From Cavia porcellus (Eukaryota > Chordata > Mammalia > Rodentia > Caviidae), in assembly GCF_034190915.1 (NCBI RefSeq), contig NW_026947484.1, positions 70,697,482 through 70,761,481 on the forward strand: DNA of 64,000 nucleotides, written 5' to 3'. Under the pieces are notes generated by a model that did no database searches, was not told the DNA's origin, and saw only the letters and a list, made by a program, of their open reading frames with translations. Both the position numbers and the translations under genes were made by a program. Positions 24,177 through 36,070 of this stretch are shown here, piece by piece; the first letter of the stretch is position 1; every line of letters begins with the position of its first letter.

Positions 24177-25613
24177 AAAAACAGCAAGAGACCATGAAAA
24201 ATCAATCCTACAGCTACAGAATGAAGCAACAAAGGAAACCATAAGATTGACTGGAATCAGTGAGAAAGCTGGAGATAGCACAAAAGCCATTACAAATCTC
24301 TTCATAGATATTATGGCAGAGAACTTCCCAAACATGGATAAAGAATTTGACACACAAATAAATGAAGCATATAGAACTCCAAGTAGTCATGGCTTAAATA
24401 AATCTATGTCAAAGCATATAATAATAAAGATTCCAGAAATTCAGCACAAGAACAAAATATTAAAAGCAATGAGGGAAAAGAAACAAAACACCTATAAAGG
24501 AAAACCCACCAGAATTACATCAAATTTCTTAACACAGACCTTCATATCAAGGATAGCTTGGAGTGAGATATTTTAATCCCTAAAGGAAATCAATCTTCAA
24601 CCCATGTTGATGTAGGCCACAAGACTATTTTTCAAAATAGAAGGAGAAGTAAGATCCTCCTGTGACAAAGAACAGCTGAAGAAATTTGTGACCACCAAAA
24701 CAGCTCTATAAAATGCTCTGAAGGACATATTAGAAAGAGATAATTAAAAGCACAAATACATGAACACCAACAGAAGAAACCACCAGGCAGAGCAATCAGT
24801 TATACAGAGGAGAAAGACAGGAAATAAACAGCATGAAAGTAGCATGAAAAGAAAAAGCCAATACATATCAATTATAAACATCAATGTAACAACTCACCAA
24901 ACCAAAGAAATAGACTGACAGAATCAATCAAGAAGCAATACCCAACAATATGCTGCATTTAAGAAACACATTTAATTAAAAAGGAAATTCATAGACTAGC
25001 AGTCAAAGAATGGAAAATAATTCTCTATGCCATAGAAACCCAGAATAAAGCAGGGATAGCTATTCTATTTGCTGACAATGCAAACACTAATCTAAAACCG
25101 ATCAAAAGAGACGAAGAAGGTCACTATATATTTGTTAAGGAAAAGCTCTAAGAACAGATAACAATTGTAAATATTTATTCATCAAACACAGGTTCACCAA
25201 CTATGTAAAACAAATATTAACAGACATGAAAAGTTAAATAAGCACTAATAATTATAGTGGCAGAACTTAATAACCCATAGTCACAAATAGATAGGTCAGC
25301 TATACAAAGAATCAACACAGAAACATGAGAATTAAACCAAGCCTATGAACAAATGGATTTGGTAGATATTTGGAGAGGGTTTCAACCCAAAACATCAGAA
25401 TACACATGCTTCTCAACTACAGGAGGGATGTTCTCTAAAACAGAACATATATTAGCTCATAAAACACAGCCTGACCGTAGTGCAGTAAAAATGGAACTTA
25501 ACAACAAAGGAAATCACAAATACTTCATTAACACAAGGAAATTAAACAACATTCTTCTGAATAACAAATGGGTTACAGAGGAAATTAATGATGAAATTAA
25601 ATAGTATATACAG

Positions 25614-25994
25614 TGTTGTGGTTTGTTTAAACATCCCCTCTAAAGCCTCATGTAGTTATGGCATATGAGCCTTTCGAGGGTGGCTGAGTTTAGTATTTGT
25701 AATTGGTTCATTGTCTAGCACTGGGATTGGTTTTGTGAGTGCTGCACAAGACCAAGATTGGATAACTGGCATACAATATAAGGAGAGAAGGAGGCGTACC
25801 TTTCCTCTTTTTTACTCTATTTGCACTTTTTGTCTTGAGGCTGCCGTGAATGGCTATCCCTCAGCCACACCACACTGCCTTGGAGCCAGCTGATTATGGA
25901 CAGATACATCTAAAAAACTATAAGCTAAATAAACTTTTCCTTCCTTCATTTTGGGCATCAAGTATTTTGTCTCAGCAACAAGAGAAAACTAACA
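25614..25994 (+). mobile_element. MaLR LTR inserted in L1 ORF2
   Basis: Begins TGTTGTGGTTTG and carries the MaLR features 'ttggagccagctgattatgg', 'aagctaaataaac' and 'agtattttgtctcagcaac'. L1 ORF2 text stops just before it and resumes with 'gacctacaatta' after it, so the LTR landed in an existing L1. The ends are approximate because the five-base flanks do not match cleanly. Confidence 0.85.
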
Positions 25995-26773
25995 AAGACC
26001 TACAATTAAACCATAATGCCAATATACTTTACCAAAGCTTAAGGGACACAATGAATGTCTTATAAAGGAAATTTACAGCAATGAACTCACACATCAGGAA
26101 AACAGAACAAGCTCAAACAACCTAATGTTGAACCTCCAACTTCTAGAAAAAGAACAACAAATCAAATCCTGACCAATTCCCTCCTATATAGGAGGGAATT
26201 ACAAAGATAAGACCAGAAATTAATGCAATAGAAACTAAAAATACAATACAAAGAATCAATGCATTGAAAAGTTGACTCTTTGAAAATAATAAAACTGATA
26301 AACAATTAGCTGACCTCATCAAAAACAGTAAGATAAAACATAAATTCAAGCAATTAGGAAGGGAAAGGGAAAAATCATAATGGATCCAAAGAAATCCAGG
26401 AGATCATCAATACCTAGTATGAGAAGCTACATTATAATAAAATAGAAAACAGGAGAAATGGACAGGGTTTTTAGACACTATTGAATTGCCAAAACTAAAT
26501 CAAGAAGATATAAAAATTCTAAATAACCCAATATCAGTATATGAAATTGAAAATATAATTAAAAGTTCACCAGCAAAGAAAAATTCAGACTTTGACAGAT
26601 TCACTGTTGAATTTCACAAGAGATTGATATAAACTAATGCCACTAATGCTGAAACTTTAAGGAAATTGAAAGAGAAGCAGTACTTCCAAAGTCATTCCTG
26701 GAAGCAAGTATTACCCTGATACCTAAACCAGAGAAGAATGCAACCATAAAATACCAGATAAAGACTTAACCAA

Positions 26774-26790
26774 AAAAAAAAAAAAAAAAG
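26774..26790. repeat. A-run inside L1 ORF2
   Basis: About 17-18 consecutive A within ORF2 text. It is an expansion rather than a retroposon tail, since L1 text continues on both sides. Confidence 0.85.
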
Positions 26791-27254
26791 AACACTACAG
26801 GAAAATCTCCCTAATTAACACAGATGCAAAAATTCTTAATAAGATAGTGTCAAACAGAATTCAGCAAATCATCAAGAAGATTATACCCTATGACCAAGTA
26901 GAATTCATCCCAGGGAGGTAGGGTTGGTTCAACATATGCAAATGAATAAATGTAATACACTATAGTAACAGAATCAAATACAAAAATCTCAAAAGATGAT
27001 CATCACAAAAGTTGCAGAAAACAAAGCATTTGAAAAACTCAAGCACCTATTTATGATACAAATTATGTAGTAAATTGGAATAGGTAGTCTTTAATTCAAT
27101 CTGATAAAATTCATCCATGACAAACCAACAGTTAACATCATTCTAAGTCGTGAAAAACAAAGTTTTTACTCTAAAAACAAGACAAGGATGTCAATTATCA
27201 CCAATCACATTCAATAGAATTCTGGGAACATTAGCCAGAGTGATTAGACAGGAC

Positions 27255-27255
<1 letters not shown>

Positions 27256-27288
<33 letters not shown>
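27256..27288. repeat. 33-base A-run inside L1 ORF2
   Basis: A pure A tract between 'gattagacaggacc' and 'ggaagaaataaatac', just upstream of the reverse-transcriptase FIDD motif. The flanks match contiguous ORF2 text, so it is a local homopolymer expansion. Confidence 0.9.
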
Positions 27289-27290
<2 letters not shown>

Positions 27291-28258
27291 AAGAAATAAA
27301 TACAGAAAGGAAAAAGTAAAATTATCATTGTTTATTGATGACATGAGACTCTATCTACATAGAAGACCCCAAAAATTCCAACAAAAAACCTACAGACATA
27401 ATTTCCAAATACAGCAGTATAGCGAGATACTCCACTCAAATTCAACAGCATTCCTATACACAAGCTACACAAATTCACAGAGACAAATTAAAGAAAACAA
27501 AGTTTTCATAATAGGACCTAAAAAATGAAATACTTTGTAGTCAGTCGAACAAAGGATATTAAAATATTTGTACAGTGAAAATTATATTACCCTAAAAAAG
27601 GAGTATCTGAAAATGAAAGATATCCCTTCTCTTGAGTAGCAAGAACCAACATAATGGCAATGTCTGTACTCTGAAAGCTACTGTACAGATTTACTGAAAT
27701 TCCAATTAAATACCATTACCATACCTCAAAGATGTTGAGAAAGAAATCCTAAAAATCACTGGGAACCAGAAGAGTCCCAGAATAGCAAAAATAATTCTGA
27801 ACAACAAAGGCAAGTCTGTGGGCATCACAATCCCAGACCTGAAATTGTACTACAAAGTTACTGTGATAAAAACAGCATGGTACTGCCAAAGAAACAGACC
27901 TAAGGATCAGTGGAAAAGATTAGAAGATACAGACAAAACTATAAACACACTGAGTGCTTTATCTTTGAAAAAAAAGTGAGACATGTTCATTGAAAGAAAT
28001 ATAGACTAATAAACAGTACTGGAAAAACTGGCTCTCTACATGATGAAAACTAAAACTAGACCTATGTTTATCACCATGCACTACAGTAAAGTCAAAGTAG
28101 AATGAAGATCTAAATATTAAAGCAGAAACACTAAAATTATTGGAAGAGAAAATAGGTAGAAATCTCAAGGACATAGGTATAGACAGAGATTTTGTGAACA
28201 AAACCCAGAATGCAAAGGATTTATTACAAAAACTCAATAATGGAATTTCACCTCTCAC

Positions 28259-28452
28259 AAAATAAAACAGAATAAAGCCAATCAAACAGAACAACGAAAG
28301 TGATACAAGACTTCAAGATAATAGGAAATCAACAATGGCTAACATAATGTGTCTCATTTTCTACAGAACAGCTATCCATACCATCAGGCATAATAAAATC
28401 GAACAAAATAAAACCAATCAAAACAAAACAATTGAAGCATTATAGGACAGGA
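28259..28452 (-). repeat. ~150-bp repeat unit inserted in L1 ORF2 (locus 2)
   Basis: About 1.3 units of the repeat seen at 23.37 kb: the first 25 or so bases ('aaaataaaacagaataaagc') are identical to the start of locus 1. The six bases TCTCAC occur just before (28253-28258) and at the end (28453-28458). ORF2 reading frame continues if the block and one TCTCAC are removed. The short duplication and lack of an A tail differ from the 23.3-kb insertion. Confidence 0.72.
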
Positions 28453-29622
28453 TCTCACTTTATTAAAAAGCTTTTGCTCAGCAAAACAACCAACAGAGTG
28501 AAGGAACAACCCACAAAATGGAAAAATGATACCCATTTGTCCAACAGACAAAAGAACATAGAAAGAATTGAAAAACATCAGACTCCCCAAAATTTGAAGA
28601 CCTAGTCCAAAATTGGACATCTGAGATGAACACACATTTCTCAGATAAAGGAATATAAACAGCAAATAAACACATGAAAAAATACATTATTGGTCACTCA
28701 GGAGATGTAATTAATACAACACTGAAATTCCATCTCACCTCAGAAAGTGTGACTGTTATAAAAAACTCAACTGGTAAACACTGAGGGACTATGTAAGAAA
28801 GGAACCCTTCTCCACTGTTCGTGGGAGTGTAGACTGGTGCAAAGCAGTGTGGAGATTCCTTAAAAATAGGGGTTTAGAGGTCTTCTTCATCCTGGCTGTT
28901 TCACTTCTGAGTATCTTCCCAGAAGAATGATAAACATCATCCCACAGAGATATATGCGCACCCATGTTTACAGCAGCACAGTTCATAATAGCTAAATCTT
29001 GGAAACAACCCAAATGCCCATCGACTGAGGAATGAATAAAATTGACATGGTAGTTTTATATGATGGAGTGCTACCCAGCTAGAAAGAAGGATAAACTCTA
29101 GGTTTGTATAAGTAAATAGGTACATCTTGATACCATACTCATAAGTGAAATCAATCAGTCCCATATGTGCAATCATCACATCGTCTCACTAGTGTGAGAA
29201 ACTGAATGAGCAAATAAGGTTCAAAATGTACAACAGATACTGTGAATTGGGAAGAAACTTCAGAGGAAAAGACAAATTGTGATGTGGGAAAGGGAACAAG
29301 GAAGGAAGAGGAAAAAAAGCATATTTATACACAAGATATTTACGATAGCTGTACAGTTAGTTTCTCTTAGTCCATTGAAAAGAAAGGTTTTGTGCTAGTA
29401 TTGTTTGAACAAGGTATCATGCTTATTATATCTTGTACTCTGGATAACTACTATGAAAACAACAATATGAAGTATATTAATTATCATAAGTTTCTAATAT
29501 GTATTGAAACTTTTATTTTTATTTTTCTCTTTAAAATAAAAAAGGTTAATTTCTTTGTGAATGTTTAAAAAATTGTGTGTCTTTACACTTTGACTTTGGA
29601 CAACAGTACATTCCTGTGCTTC

Positions 29623-29638
29623 AAGATTAAGTGTATAA
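29623..29638. repeat. Left target-site duplication of ID SINE
   Basis: AAGATTAAGTGTATAA, identical to 29739-29754. Confidence 0.92.
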
Positions 29639-29738
29639 GGGGCTGGGGATTTAGCTCAGCGGCATAAGCACCTCCCTTGCAAGCAGGCAATCGTGAGTTT
29701 AATCCCTGGTACCGGTAAAAAAAAAAAAAAAAAGAAAA
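29639..29738 (+). mobile_element. ID SINE (young, with intact TSD)
   Basis: Begins 'ggggctggggatttagctca', with the A-box-like 'tagctcagcggc' and B-box-like 'gagtttaatcc', then GGTACCGG and an A-rich tail. The anticodon arm ('cctcccttgcaagcagg' region) keeps a TGC triplet in the loop, in line with the tRNA-Ala(UGC) origin of ID elements. It is bounded by perfect 16-bp duplications. These features indicate a fairly recent insertion; transcription cannot be judged. Confidence 0.93.
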
Positions 29739-29754
29739 AAGATTAAGTGTATAA

Positions 29755-31273
29755 ACTTCTCCAGCCTATGTTATATGTTATAGTAGAAATTGGAAATATG
29801 AGTATAAGTAACATTTCTAAACATGAATACAAGATTGGAACATGACTAAAATCAGGACACAATTTTTATCATTTTAACAAATCTCTATACTTAGCATCTC
29901 AGTTCTATTACTAAAGCAAAATGTTATTTTTCCGAGCTCCAATTTGTTTATTATTCTTAGCATTTTAAATATTTTTGAGTGTTTTTATCCCATTTGGTCT
30001 CACACCACGTTAGACCTTATTATACTCAACCACCATGCTAACGTTTCTGTGAAAAATGTAAATATTGCTTTCACAGGATCACTAATTTTAGTGAAGCTTA
30101 ATGTCCATGTCCGAAGAAGCACAAATAGAAATATTTTTAAGCCAGATGGTAAATACCATATTTATTTTGGGTAAATTCTAAAACTATTCCTTAATAATTA
30201 GAACTACAGTGGGGACTACACACTTTTTTTCACATCCCCATTTTGCAGATGAAATTCATCATCTTTAACAGATGAAAATACAGGAATACAGGTATCTTCT
30301 TATGCCTTTTGGGAATAATGTACGAAGTGTTCCCTGGATCTTTCTGAAACACCAAAAATTTACTTGAGTGTTGCCAATTTAGGTCAGTGTTTGCAACTTT
30401 TAATTCTGGTATTAGGGAGAAAGAGGCCAAATGCCTTTGACTGGAAACTAAATATATCTTATTCCTTTGTCCCTTGTGACAGAAGAAGATCAAAGACTTT
30501 GGTAAAATGTAATTTTAGCTGGCTGCTTTTGTAATCTTAAAATAAGTCAATTCTGTAGTTACCATTCTTGTGTTTTAAAATGTTGAACAATTTTCATGTT
30601 GAACAGTCCCATTAATGTAAATGAATTTTAACCTATTACTATACAGTTTCTATAGGGTTTCTCTCTCCACATCTCCAGACTACAATTTCATAGGTGATAT
30701 GACTTTACTGTATGATCCAGATAGTATAGAATCTATATCTACATGTACTGGTGGATTTGTTAGTGCAAATGTATTTTGCATTAAATTTTCATCAAAGAAA
30801 AGGAGTAATTTATCTTAGGTGTTCATAATAACCTGTGAAGGACCATATGGCATTTTTGAATTCCAAAGGAAGCAATTAAAAACCATAATATTCCATGAAA
30901 GGAAAACATTGGGTTTTTACGTCAGTTCTTTGACAAAAGTGAGACGGTTTCTCATTAGTACTTGTAAACTGCATAATATTCAACACAGTTTGGGATTTTA
31001 AAAAGTATAATATAAAATATGGTTCTAAGTTATGAGGTTATCACTGAAAAGTTAGTGTTTTTGTGTTCCATAAGTTCTACTCTAAGAAACAAATATGGAT
31101 TTAGTACCAGAATAATGTCATTTCCACTGCCATGTGAATAGCACAATAAAATTTTATATTGACTTGTACCTTATCAGCCATTGAATTCTGCAGCTTTGTG
31201 TCAAGCATACATTCTCTAATAACATTTGGGTTTCCTCGGTTTCATAATAAGTTGCAAAGCAATAAAGTACATA
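29755..31273. other. Non-coding AT-rich stretch
   Basis: No coding signal. A 'ccattttgcagatga' phrase near 30239 is MIR-like, but too short to call. Confidence 0.45.
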
Positions 31274-31350
31274 CAGTGGTACCTCAGTACATGAATTTAA
31301 TTCATTCTGCAATTCACTGTATTGTAGTTTGTAAATGACAAAATGCAGGA
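31274..31350 (+). mobile_element. Possible mariner/Tigger-type TIR remnant
   Basis: After a TA dinucleotide the sequence starts 'cagtggtacctcagtacatg', followed by 'aatttaattcattctg', matching a terminus pattern of some mammalian Tc/mariner non-autonomous elements. No second inverted terminus was found downstream, so this is tentative. Confidence 0.35.
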
Positions 31351-34229
31351 CAGAAAATTAAGAAGGTCATCTAAATGGTTTAAAATGATTATAAGTAATT
31401 TATTAGAAATTAATATAAATGACAGCCTTAATTCAGGAGATCAATAAGAGAGGAATGTGTGAGTGGAACTTGGAATAGTGAACTGTTCCAACATAAATAA
31501 ATAGAGACATGTGACTACTTCAGCTTGGTTACTTCTCTGCTCAGCAGGGAGAATCAGGTACTGGGCAGGAACATAATCTGAATTGTAGGAAGCAGTAATT
31601 TTTTAAATGTGTGATAATTTCTTAATTCTACCCTTAAATAAGAATAGAATTCATTTATCATATGAAACATATGCAAACCTTTTAATAAAAAGCATGTTAT
31701 ATCCAATGCTAAGCATTCAATTTATAAAGTTCCTTACATTCTCTTAATTCTCTTTGTCATTCACTGCTGTTTCCCAACATGGAAAGATTTAGTTTCCAGG
31801 TCTCCTTTCTGATGTGAAGATGCTGAGTGAGGGGGAGAATTAAGTGAAGCAGTGGACAGGATCTCAGCACTCGCTCTAGGAAGGCACTTAATCGACAAAA
31901 GAGGGCAGCATAAGTGAGATTATTTATTTTGGGTTGATAGCTATTATAATTAATAATGATATCAAAAGAATGACAGGTAATAATAAAGTATTTTGAGCAA
32001 AAGTGACAATAACCTGGGTTACCATGTATAATTTACTGCTTTTGAGTTACTGAATTTCTTTGGGCATTACTAACATAATTTTATATATAATATTAACATA
32101 TTATTCTAAAATGGATGAATGGCAGCCCATAGATTTATTGAGCCTATAAACATCTATTGAGTTTTGTTTAGCTTTGCACTCACAAGTTTTAAAATCTTAA
32201 CTTTTAATTTGTAAGATGTACATGTTTTCACACAGAAGCAAATTTCTTGTCATCTACCGCAATGGTGGGTGAGCTGGCCACACTCTCCTGGTATTTCATG
32301 TGGCATCAGTGAACCAGAGCTGAGCAGAAGCTGCCTCACCTGAGGAACCTGGACTCCGTTGCCTACCACACTCCCTAAGGCATCATTCATGGTGCCACTT
32401 GGCCTGTGCGGACCTAGAATTTACCCCATCTCTCAGATTCTACCTCTTTGAATTTACTGTCTAAATGATGCTTGACGTGTTTATGTATTCTGGTAGTATT
32501 TGCCTAACAATTATCCTCTCAAAGGCTCTTTTATATGTTTGGTTACCAAGGTTTAAGAAAGATATTAAGTTTATTATTCTTCAGTGCTCTATTTTATTTA
32601 ATAAGCAAGGATAAAAAAACATTGTTTTGAAACTGGTAATTGAAGTAATTTTAGCTGAACAATTGGCCATACTTTGAATATGCAGAGGAGATTGTTTTTA
32701 AACTGCTTTCCAATTCACACCATATGCAAGATTGTATTATTATTCAATAGTACACAGTAAAGTACCCACTTTTGGCAAAACAGGAGTTCTAACTGGACTT
32801 TCTTTTGTAGCAGCAAAAGAAATCCTGCCTAAAGAAGAAATCCATCCACAAATATACCAGCAGCAGACCTCAGCAGTAACTTCCAAGGATTAGAGTGACT
32901 TAAACTGATTCAGAGAAAAAGATCAGAGATGTAAAGATTCTATGCCAGATTTGTTTGACTAACCTGTTATTTGCAGGGAAAAGGAGTAAGGTAAAGACTT
33001 CTCAACCTTGTAAATGTGAGACTCAAAAAGTTCCTTTTCTAATGAATTTTACCTCCAGAAAATCTGGTGGACATGTTACAAGCTAATCAGAAGAATCTCA
33101 TTATATCCTGGATTTGAGTCATAAAGGAGAAAAGAGAAATGATGAGATTATTTAATAAATGCAGTTAAAAACAAACTAAAACAGATATTTTAGCATGAAA
33201 ATCTAAGTCGGGTCACAGAATTCCTAGTATCCTGGTTCAGAATGAGATGACTTGTATAGAGTAGTAACATATGAAAAAATGTTCATTTTATAAAAAGAGT
33301 ACATACCACTATAAGCTATATAGAATGCATAATATTCAATATACTGTGAATTATATAATGTTATACATCTTGTATAATATTTATAAAAGAGGAAAAAAAC
33401 CTATCTGAGAAATGATATGTCCCTTTGTTTGTATCATTACAAAAACTTAGAATTCTAAAAATATAAATGTTTGAACTCATCGTGTTGGGTAAACCCATGA
33501 GGATGTTGTTGCTTTTGTTATAAAATGCTATTTTATGATCCTTATTCAAACAGGAGAAGAAAGCAGAATTAACTATCTTGCTCAGTCAGAGACAAAGTGA
33601 ATATCAAGGTCATTTTTCAGCCTATAATGTTAACTAGCACGTCAATTTCATTTGCTTTGACACAAAGCAGTCCTAGCATCAGGGCTCAGCCTGGGAGGAG
33701 ACAGACACCGCAGTGGCCTCCAGGCCATGTCCGGCAAGGACTCTCCTGTACCCTGTGGTCTCTCTCTACCCTGGGTCCCCTCAGGGACTTTAAATTGAAG
33801 AAAGAAATAGTTAATTTTGATTTCCCATCATCTATATTTTATTTTACCAATGATGTTTTCTTTAAAAATCTGGTAGTCTAAAAGACAGATTTTCCTGTTT
33901 TTCAAAAATTAGAGTTCATTAAGAAATTTTAAAAATGTCCTGGATTCTTATTTGTAGATAATAACAATCTATTAAAGTTCAGAGAAAACAGTAAGACCAG
34001 CATGTATTGAGAGTTTATGTCTTATGTGTCAGGCGTTGGTTTATCTTTCATTCTTTGTAGAACCTTTAATAAAATTTTAGTTTCTATTAGTTATATTCAT
34101 TTTTAATTTTTATTTTTACTCCATGTTTGCAGCACACAATGATTATACTCCTGGTGGGTAGTCTTGTAATCCACAAACGAGTCCAAAAATAATGGGGCAG
34201 GACATGTTTTCTTTAAAAAAAAAAAAAAA
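31351..34229. other. Non-coding stretch with a GC-moderate island
   Basis: Mostly AT-rich and featureless. Two GC-richer blocks (32230-32450 and 33660-33790) have no maintained frame, splice context or repeat match that I recognise. Confidence 0.4.
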
Positions 34230-34724
34230 GTAGTGCTGATTTATTTTATTCTGGTCCCAGCGACACAGTGCAGTTGGAGTTTGTAAAAGCTGTGTGTCTC
34301 CCTCAAAACTTTCCCAACTTTTTGTAGAGAGTGCAGTTTACAAAGTAAGGGGTTATGGGCATGGATCAGGAAATCTGCTAAGGAAATGAGGAAAACCTTT
34401 GTTTCCCTTAGCAGAGGACAGAGTAGTCTAGCAGTAATTAGCAATCCCTTGTCAGCTTATTTTAGCACCACATCTGTTATTTGTAGAGGGCAACAATGGT
34501 TAACATATCAGATAGGTTAGGTTCCCAGGGATTTACAATTCTTTACAGAGGGGAGCATTGATTAAAATATCAATTAGGTCACCCAGAGGGGAAAAAAATG
34601 CATAGAAAACAGTACAGAGGCTTTCCAGGTACTTAGGCATAACACAAACCTAAGGAAGCTCTTTTTGCTAGTGTACAGCAGGTAGTCAGTACACAGAAGT
34701 CAGGACACATTGGCTTCTTTTACA
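34230..34724 (-). mobile_element. ERV-like LTR, antisense
   Basis: On the minus strand the end reads 'actgcactgtgtcgctggg', then 'accagaataaaataaatc', an LTR-like promoter-to-poly(A) end with AATAAA signals. The opposite end may be the TG formed by 34723-34724. A plus-strand A run (34216-34229) lies beside it. No duplication was found, so the ends are approximate and the family is not identified. Confidence 0.55.
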
Positions 34725-34819
34725 TTCCCTTTCCTCCCTTCCTTCCATCTCCTGGTCTCTTCCCCTTTGCATAAGCTCCTTCTCTGTTTCCTATCTATCC
34801 TGTATTTGGCTATTTAATA

Positions 34820-35085
34820 TATTTATATTTTGGATTTCTCATAGATGAAAAATCATGCAATATTTAACCTTTTGGTATGGTTTATTTCAGTTGTCATTAG
34901 AGGAACAAGGTACATCCACTTTCCTATGAATAACTCAAATTTGTTCTTTCTTTACTGGAGGGAGTCTCTGTTGTGTATCATTACATTTTCCTCATCTACT
35001 GCTGTGTTGATGGCCATTTAGGCTACTTCCAAGAGCTGGTTTTCTGAGTTGGGCCGCTATAAACATGGGCATGCACGCGGTTCTA
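34820..35085 (-). mobile_element. L1 ORF2 C-terminal remnant (antisense)
   Basis: The plus strand holds the antisense L1 phrases 'tgatggccatttaggctact', 'tataaacatgggcatgcac' and an upstream 'cctcatctactgctgtgtt'. This fits the region of ORF2 encoding the C-terminus. It is short, diverged and non-functional. Confidence 0.7.
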
Positions 35086-35227
35086 TTTAATTTTATATAA
35101 ATACTTGACTACTGCAATAATTAAAATCTGAATTCTGTACCTAGACTGAGAAGAAATAACAAAGTCACCATATTTAATTACAGTGGTAAAAATGAGCTGC
35201 TAATTTAAAAATATATTTGTTTATGTT

Positions 35228-35337
35228 TTCTTTTTGCACCTGGGTCTCTTCATGTAGCCCTGAGTAGTTTCAAACTATGTTTCCACCTCAGCCTCCTGAC
35301 TGTTGAAGCTACTACACAGGGCACCATGCCCTGCTGA
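35228..35337 (-). mobile_element. B1-type SINE fragment
   Basis: On the minus strand 'agcagggcatggtgccctgt' is the start, then 'gtcaggaggctgaggtgg' and an A-rich end. No second ID-like monomer was recognised. Confidence 0.65.
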
Positions 35338-35879
35338 GCTGCCTTCCTGGTTCAAGGCTAAAAGCAAGGCCTCCCTTCTACACTGTGCTGCATTTTATCT
35401 CCCCGAGAACCAAACAATAAACACACAAACCAGAGGTGAAAACTAAGGATCTCAGATTATCAACAGTGAGTTACCTTTGGGAATTGTACTATCTCTGGGA
35501 TCCTACAGCAAGTTGCAAAGTTATATGTAAATTATTCTCCTCAGTGTGGTTTTGCATTAGTTGTGTACAGTATATTAGAGAGATACAAAGTCAACACTAA
35601 ATTTCTAATTATTGTCTTTAAATATACCTGTTCTGAATCCTACCCGAATCCCTGGCCAGTTATCAATTCAGAGGAGTTGTTTGCTTGGTGTGAGGAAACA
35701 GTTCAAGCTTCATAGGGTCTCACTCATGTACTTTCTGCAAAGTGTTTTCATACTAGAATACATCAGAGAAAACAGTGCTTTGTTGCTGTTCTCATTTCCA
35801 TTTAAAATTTCTAACCTATAAATAAAAGTATAAAAGTGAAGCGATTGTGAAATAAAGTGACCTCAAAAAGGAATTTTAA
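35338..35879. other. Non-coding stretch, nothing recognised
   Basis: No frame with a recognisable domain and no repeat assigned. Confidence 0.45.
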
Positions 35880-36070
35880 TGGAACAGAGCTTGGATTCTG
35901 AAGTCATACTGTGGAAGTTCAAGACCCCGTTCCCCTACACAGTCAGCCTCAGCTAAGGCAAACTGCTTCTTGTCTCTGTGCCTCAGTTTTCCTCATGTGT
36001 AAAATGGAAATAACAACAGCATGTGCGCTTCCATGTTCTTGAGAAAATTAAAGACTTAATCCTTGTGTAA
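35880..36070 (+). mobile_element. MIR SINE
   Basis: Shows the MIR core in sense: 'gcttggattctgaagtcata', 'tctctgtgcctcagttttcc', 'tcatgtgtaaaatgg' and the 'gagaaaattaaagacttaat' end. MIR is an ancient mammalian tRNA-derived SINE mobilised by L2. Confidence 0.82.

Larger units (their letters stand above)
22860..24735 (+). pseudogene. L1 ORF1 remnant, split by a retroelement
   Basis: ORF1p is the RNA-binding chaperone that coats L1 RNA. The 5' part (about 22860-23329) keeps coiled-coil-like Lys/Glu-rich codons with stops. The sequence then breaks for 831 bp and resumes at 24161. From there to 24576 an open stretch encodes the RRM and C-terminal domain, with recognisable 'AENFPNMDKEFDTQINEA', 'HIIIKIPEIQ' and 'REKKQNTYKGKPTRI' segments, matching the order in known L1 ORF1 proteins. 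The remaining C-terminal text (to about 24735) continues in other frames. The ATG at 24154 lies in the inserted element, not in the original ORF1, so the apparent start is an artefact. It is non-functional. Confidence 0.85.
24870..29070 (+). pseudogene. L1 ORF2 remnant (endonuclease and reverse transcriptase)
   Basis: ORF2p nicks DNA and reverse-transcribes L1 RNA. Endonuclease text spans about 24880-26000. A clean block at 25353-25604 has 'MDLVDIWRGFQPKTSEYTCF' and, near its middle, 'DRSAVKMELN' where the family has an SDH-SAIKLEL-like motif; the expected catalytic His is Arg here (codon 25476-25478). After the LTR insertion the text resumes with 'LQLNHNANILYQSLRD'. The reverse-transcriptase core at 27328-27354 reads LFIDDMRLY against the usual FADD pattern; both Asp are kept and Ala is replaced. 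C-terminal text resembling 'kpqnAtipllgiyp' follows to about 29070. Many stops, frameshifts, two long A runs and three insertions inactivate it. Confidence 0.85.
22840..29545 (+). mobile_element. Long, decayed L1 LINE with nested insertions
   Basis: This region reads through ORF1, endonuclease, reverse transcriptase and 3' region of a plus-strand L1. It is interrupted by a composite element (23330-24160), a MaLR LTR (about 25614-25994) and a 194-bp insert (28259-28452). Removing the first and third inserts at their duplicated flanks restores continuous L1 text; at the LTR the L1 text resumes beyond it but exact edges are unclear. Many stops and frameshifts show it is dead. The 5' start is uncertain. 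The 3' end is set near the last AATAAA-like A-rich text at about 29540. It resembles older mammalian L1M-type text rather than a young rodent L1, which is inference. Confidence 0.85.

Noticed and set aside
23946..24353. 135-codon minus-strand frame, proline-rich C-terminus
   Set aside because: It reads the 57-61-bp repeats of the inserted element and runs into antisense L1 ORF1, so it crosses a retrotransposon junction and cannot be one ancestral gene.
32230..32450. GC-moderate block as an exon or processed pseudogene
   Set aside because: No frame is maintained, no similarity to a protein family was recognised, and there are no flanking duplications or A tail.
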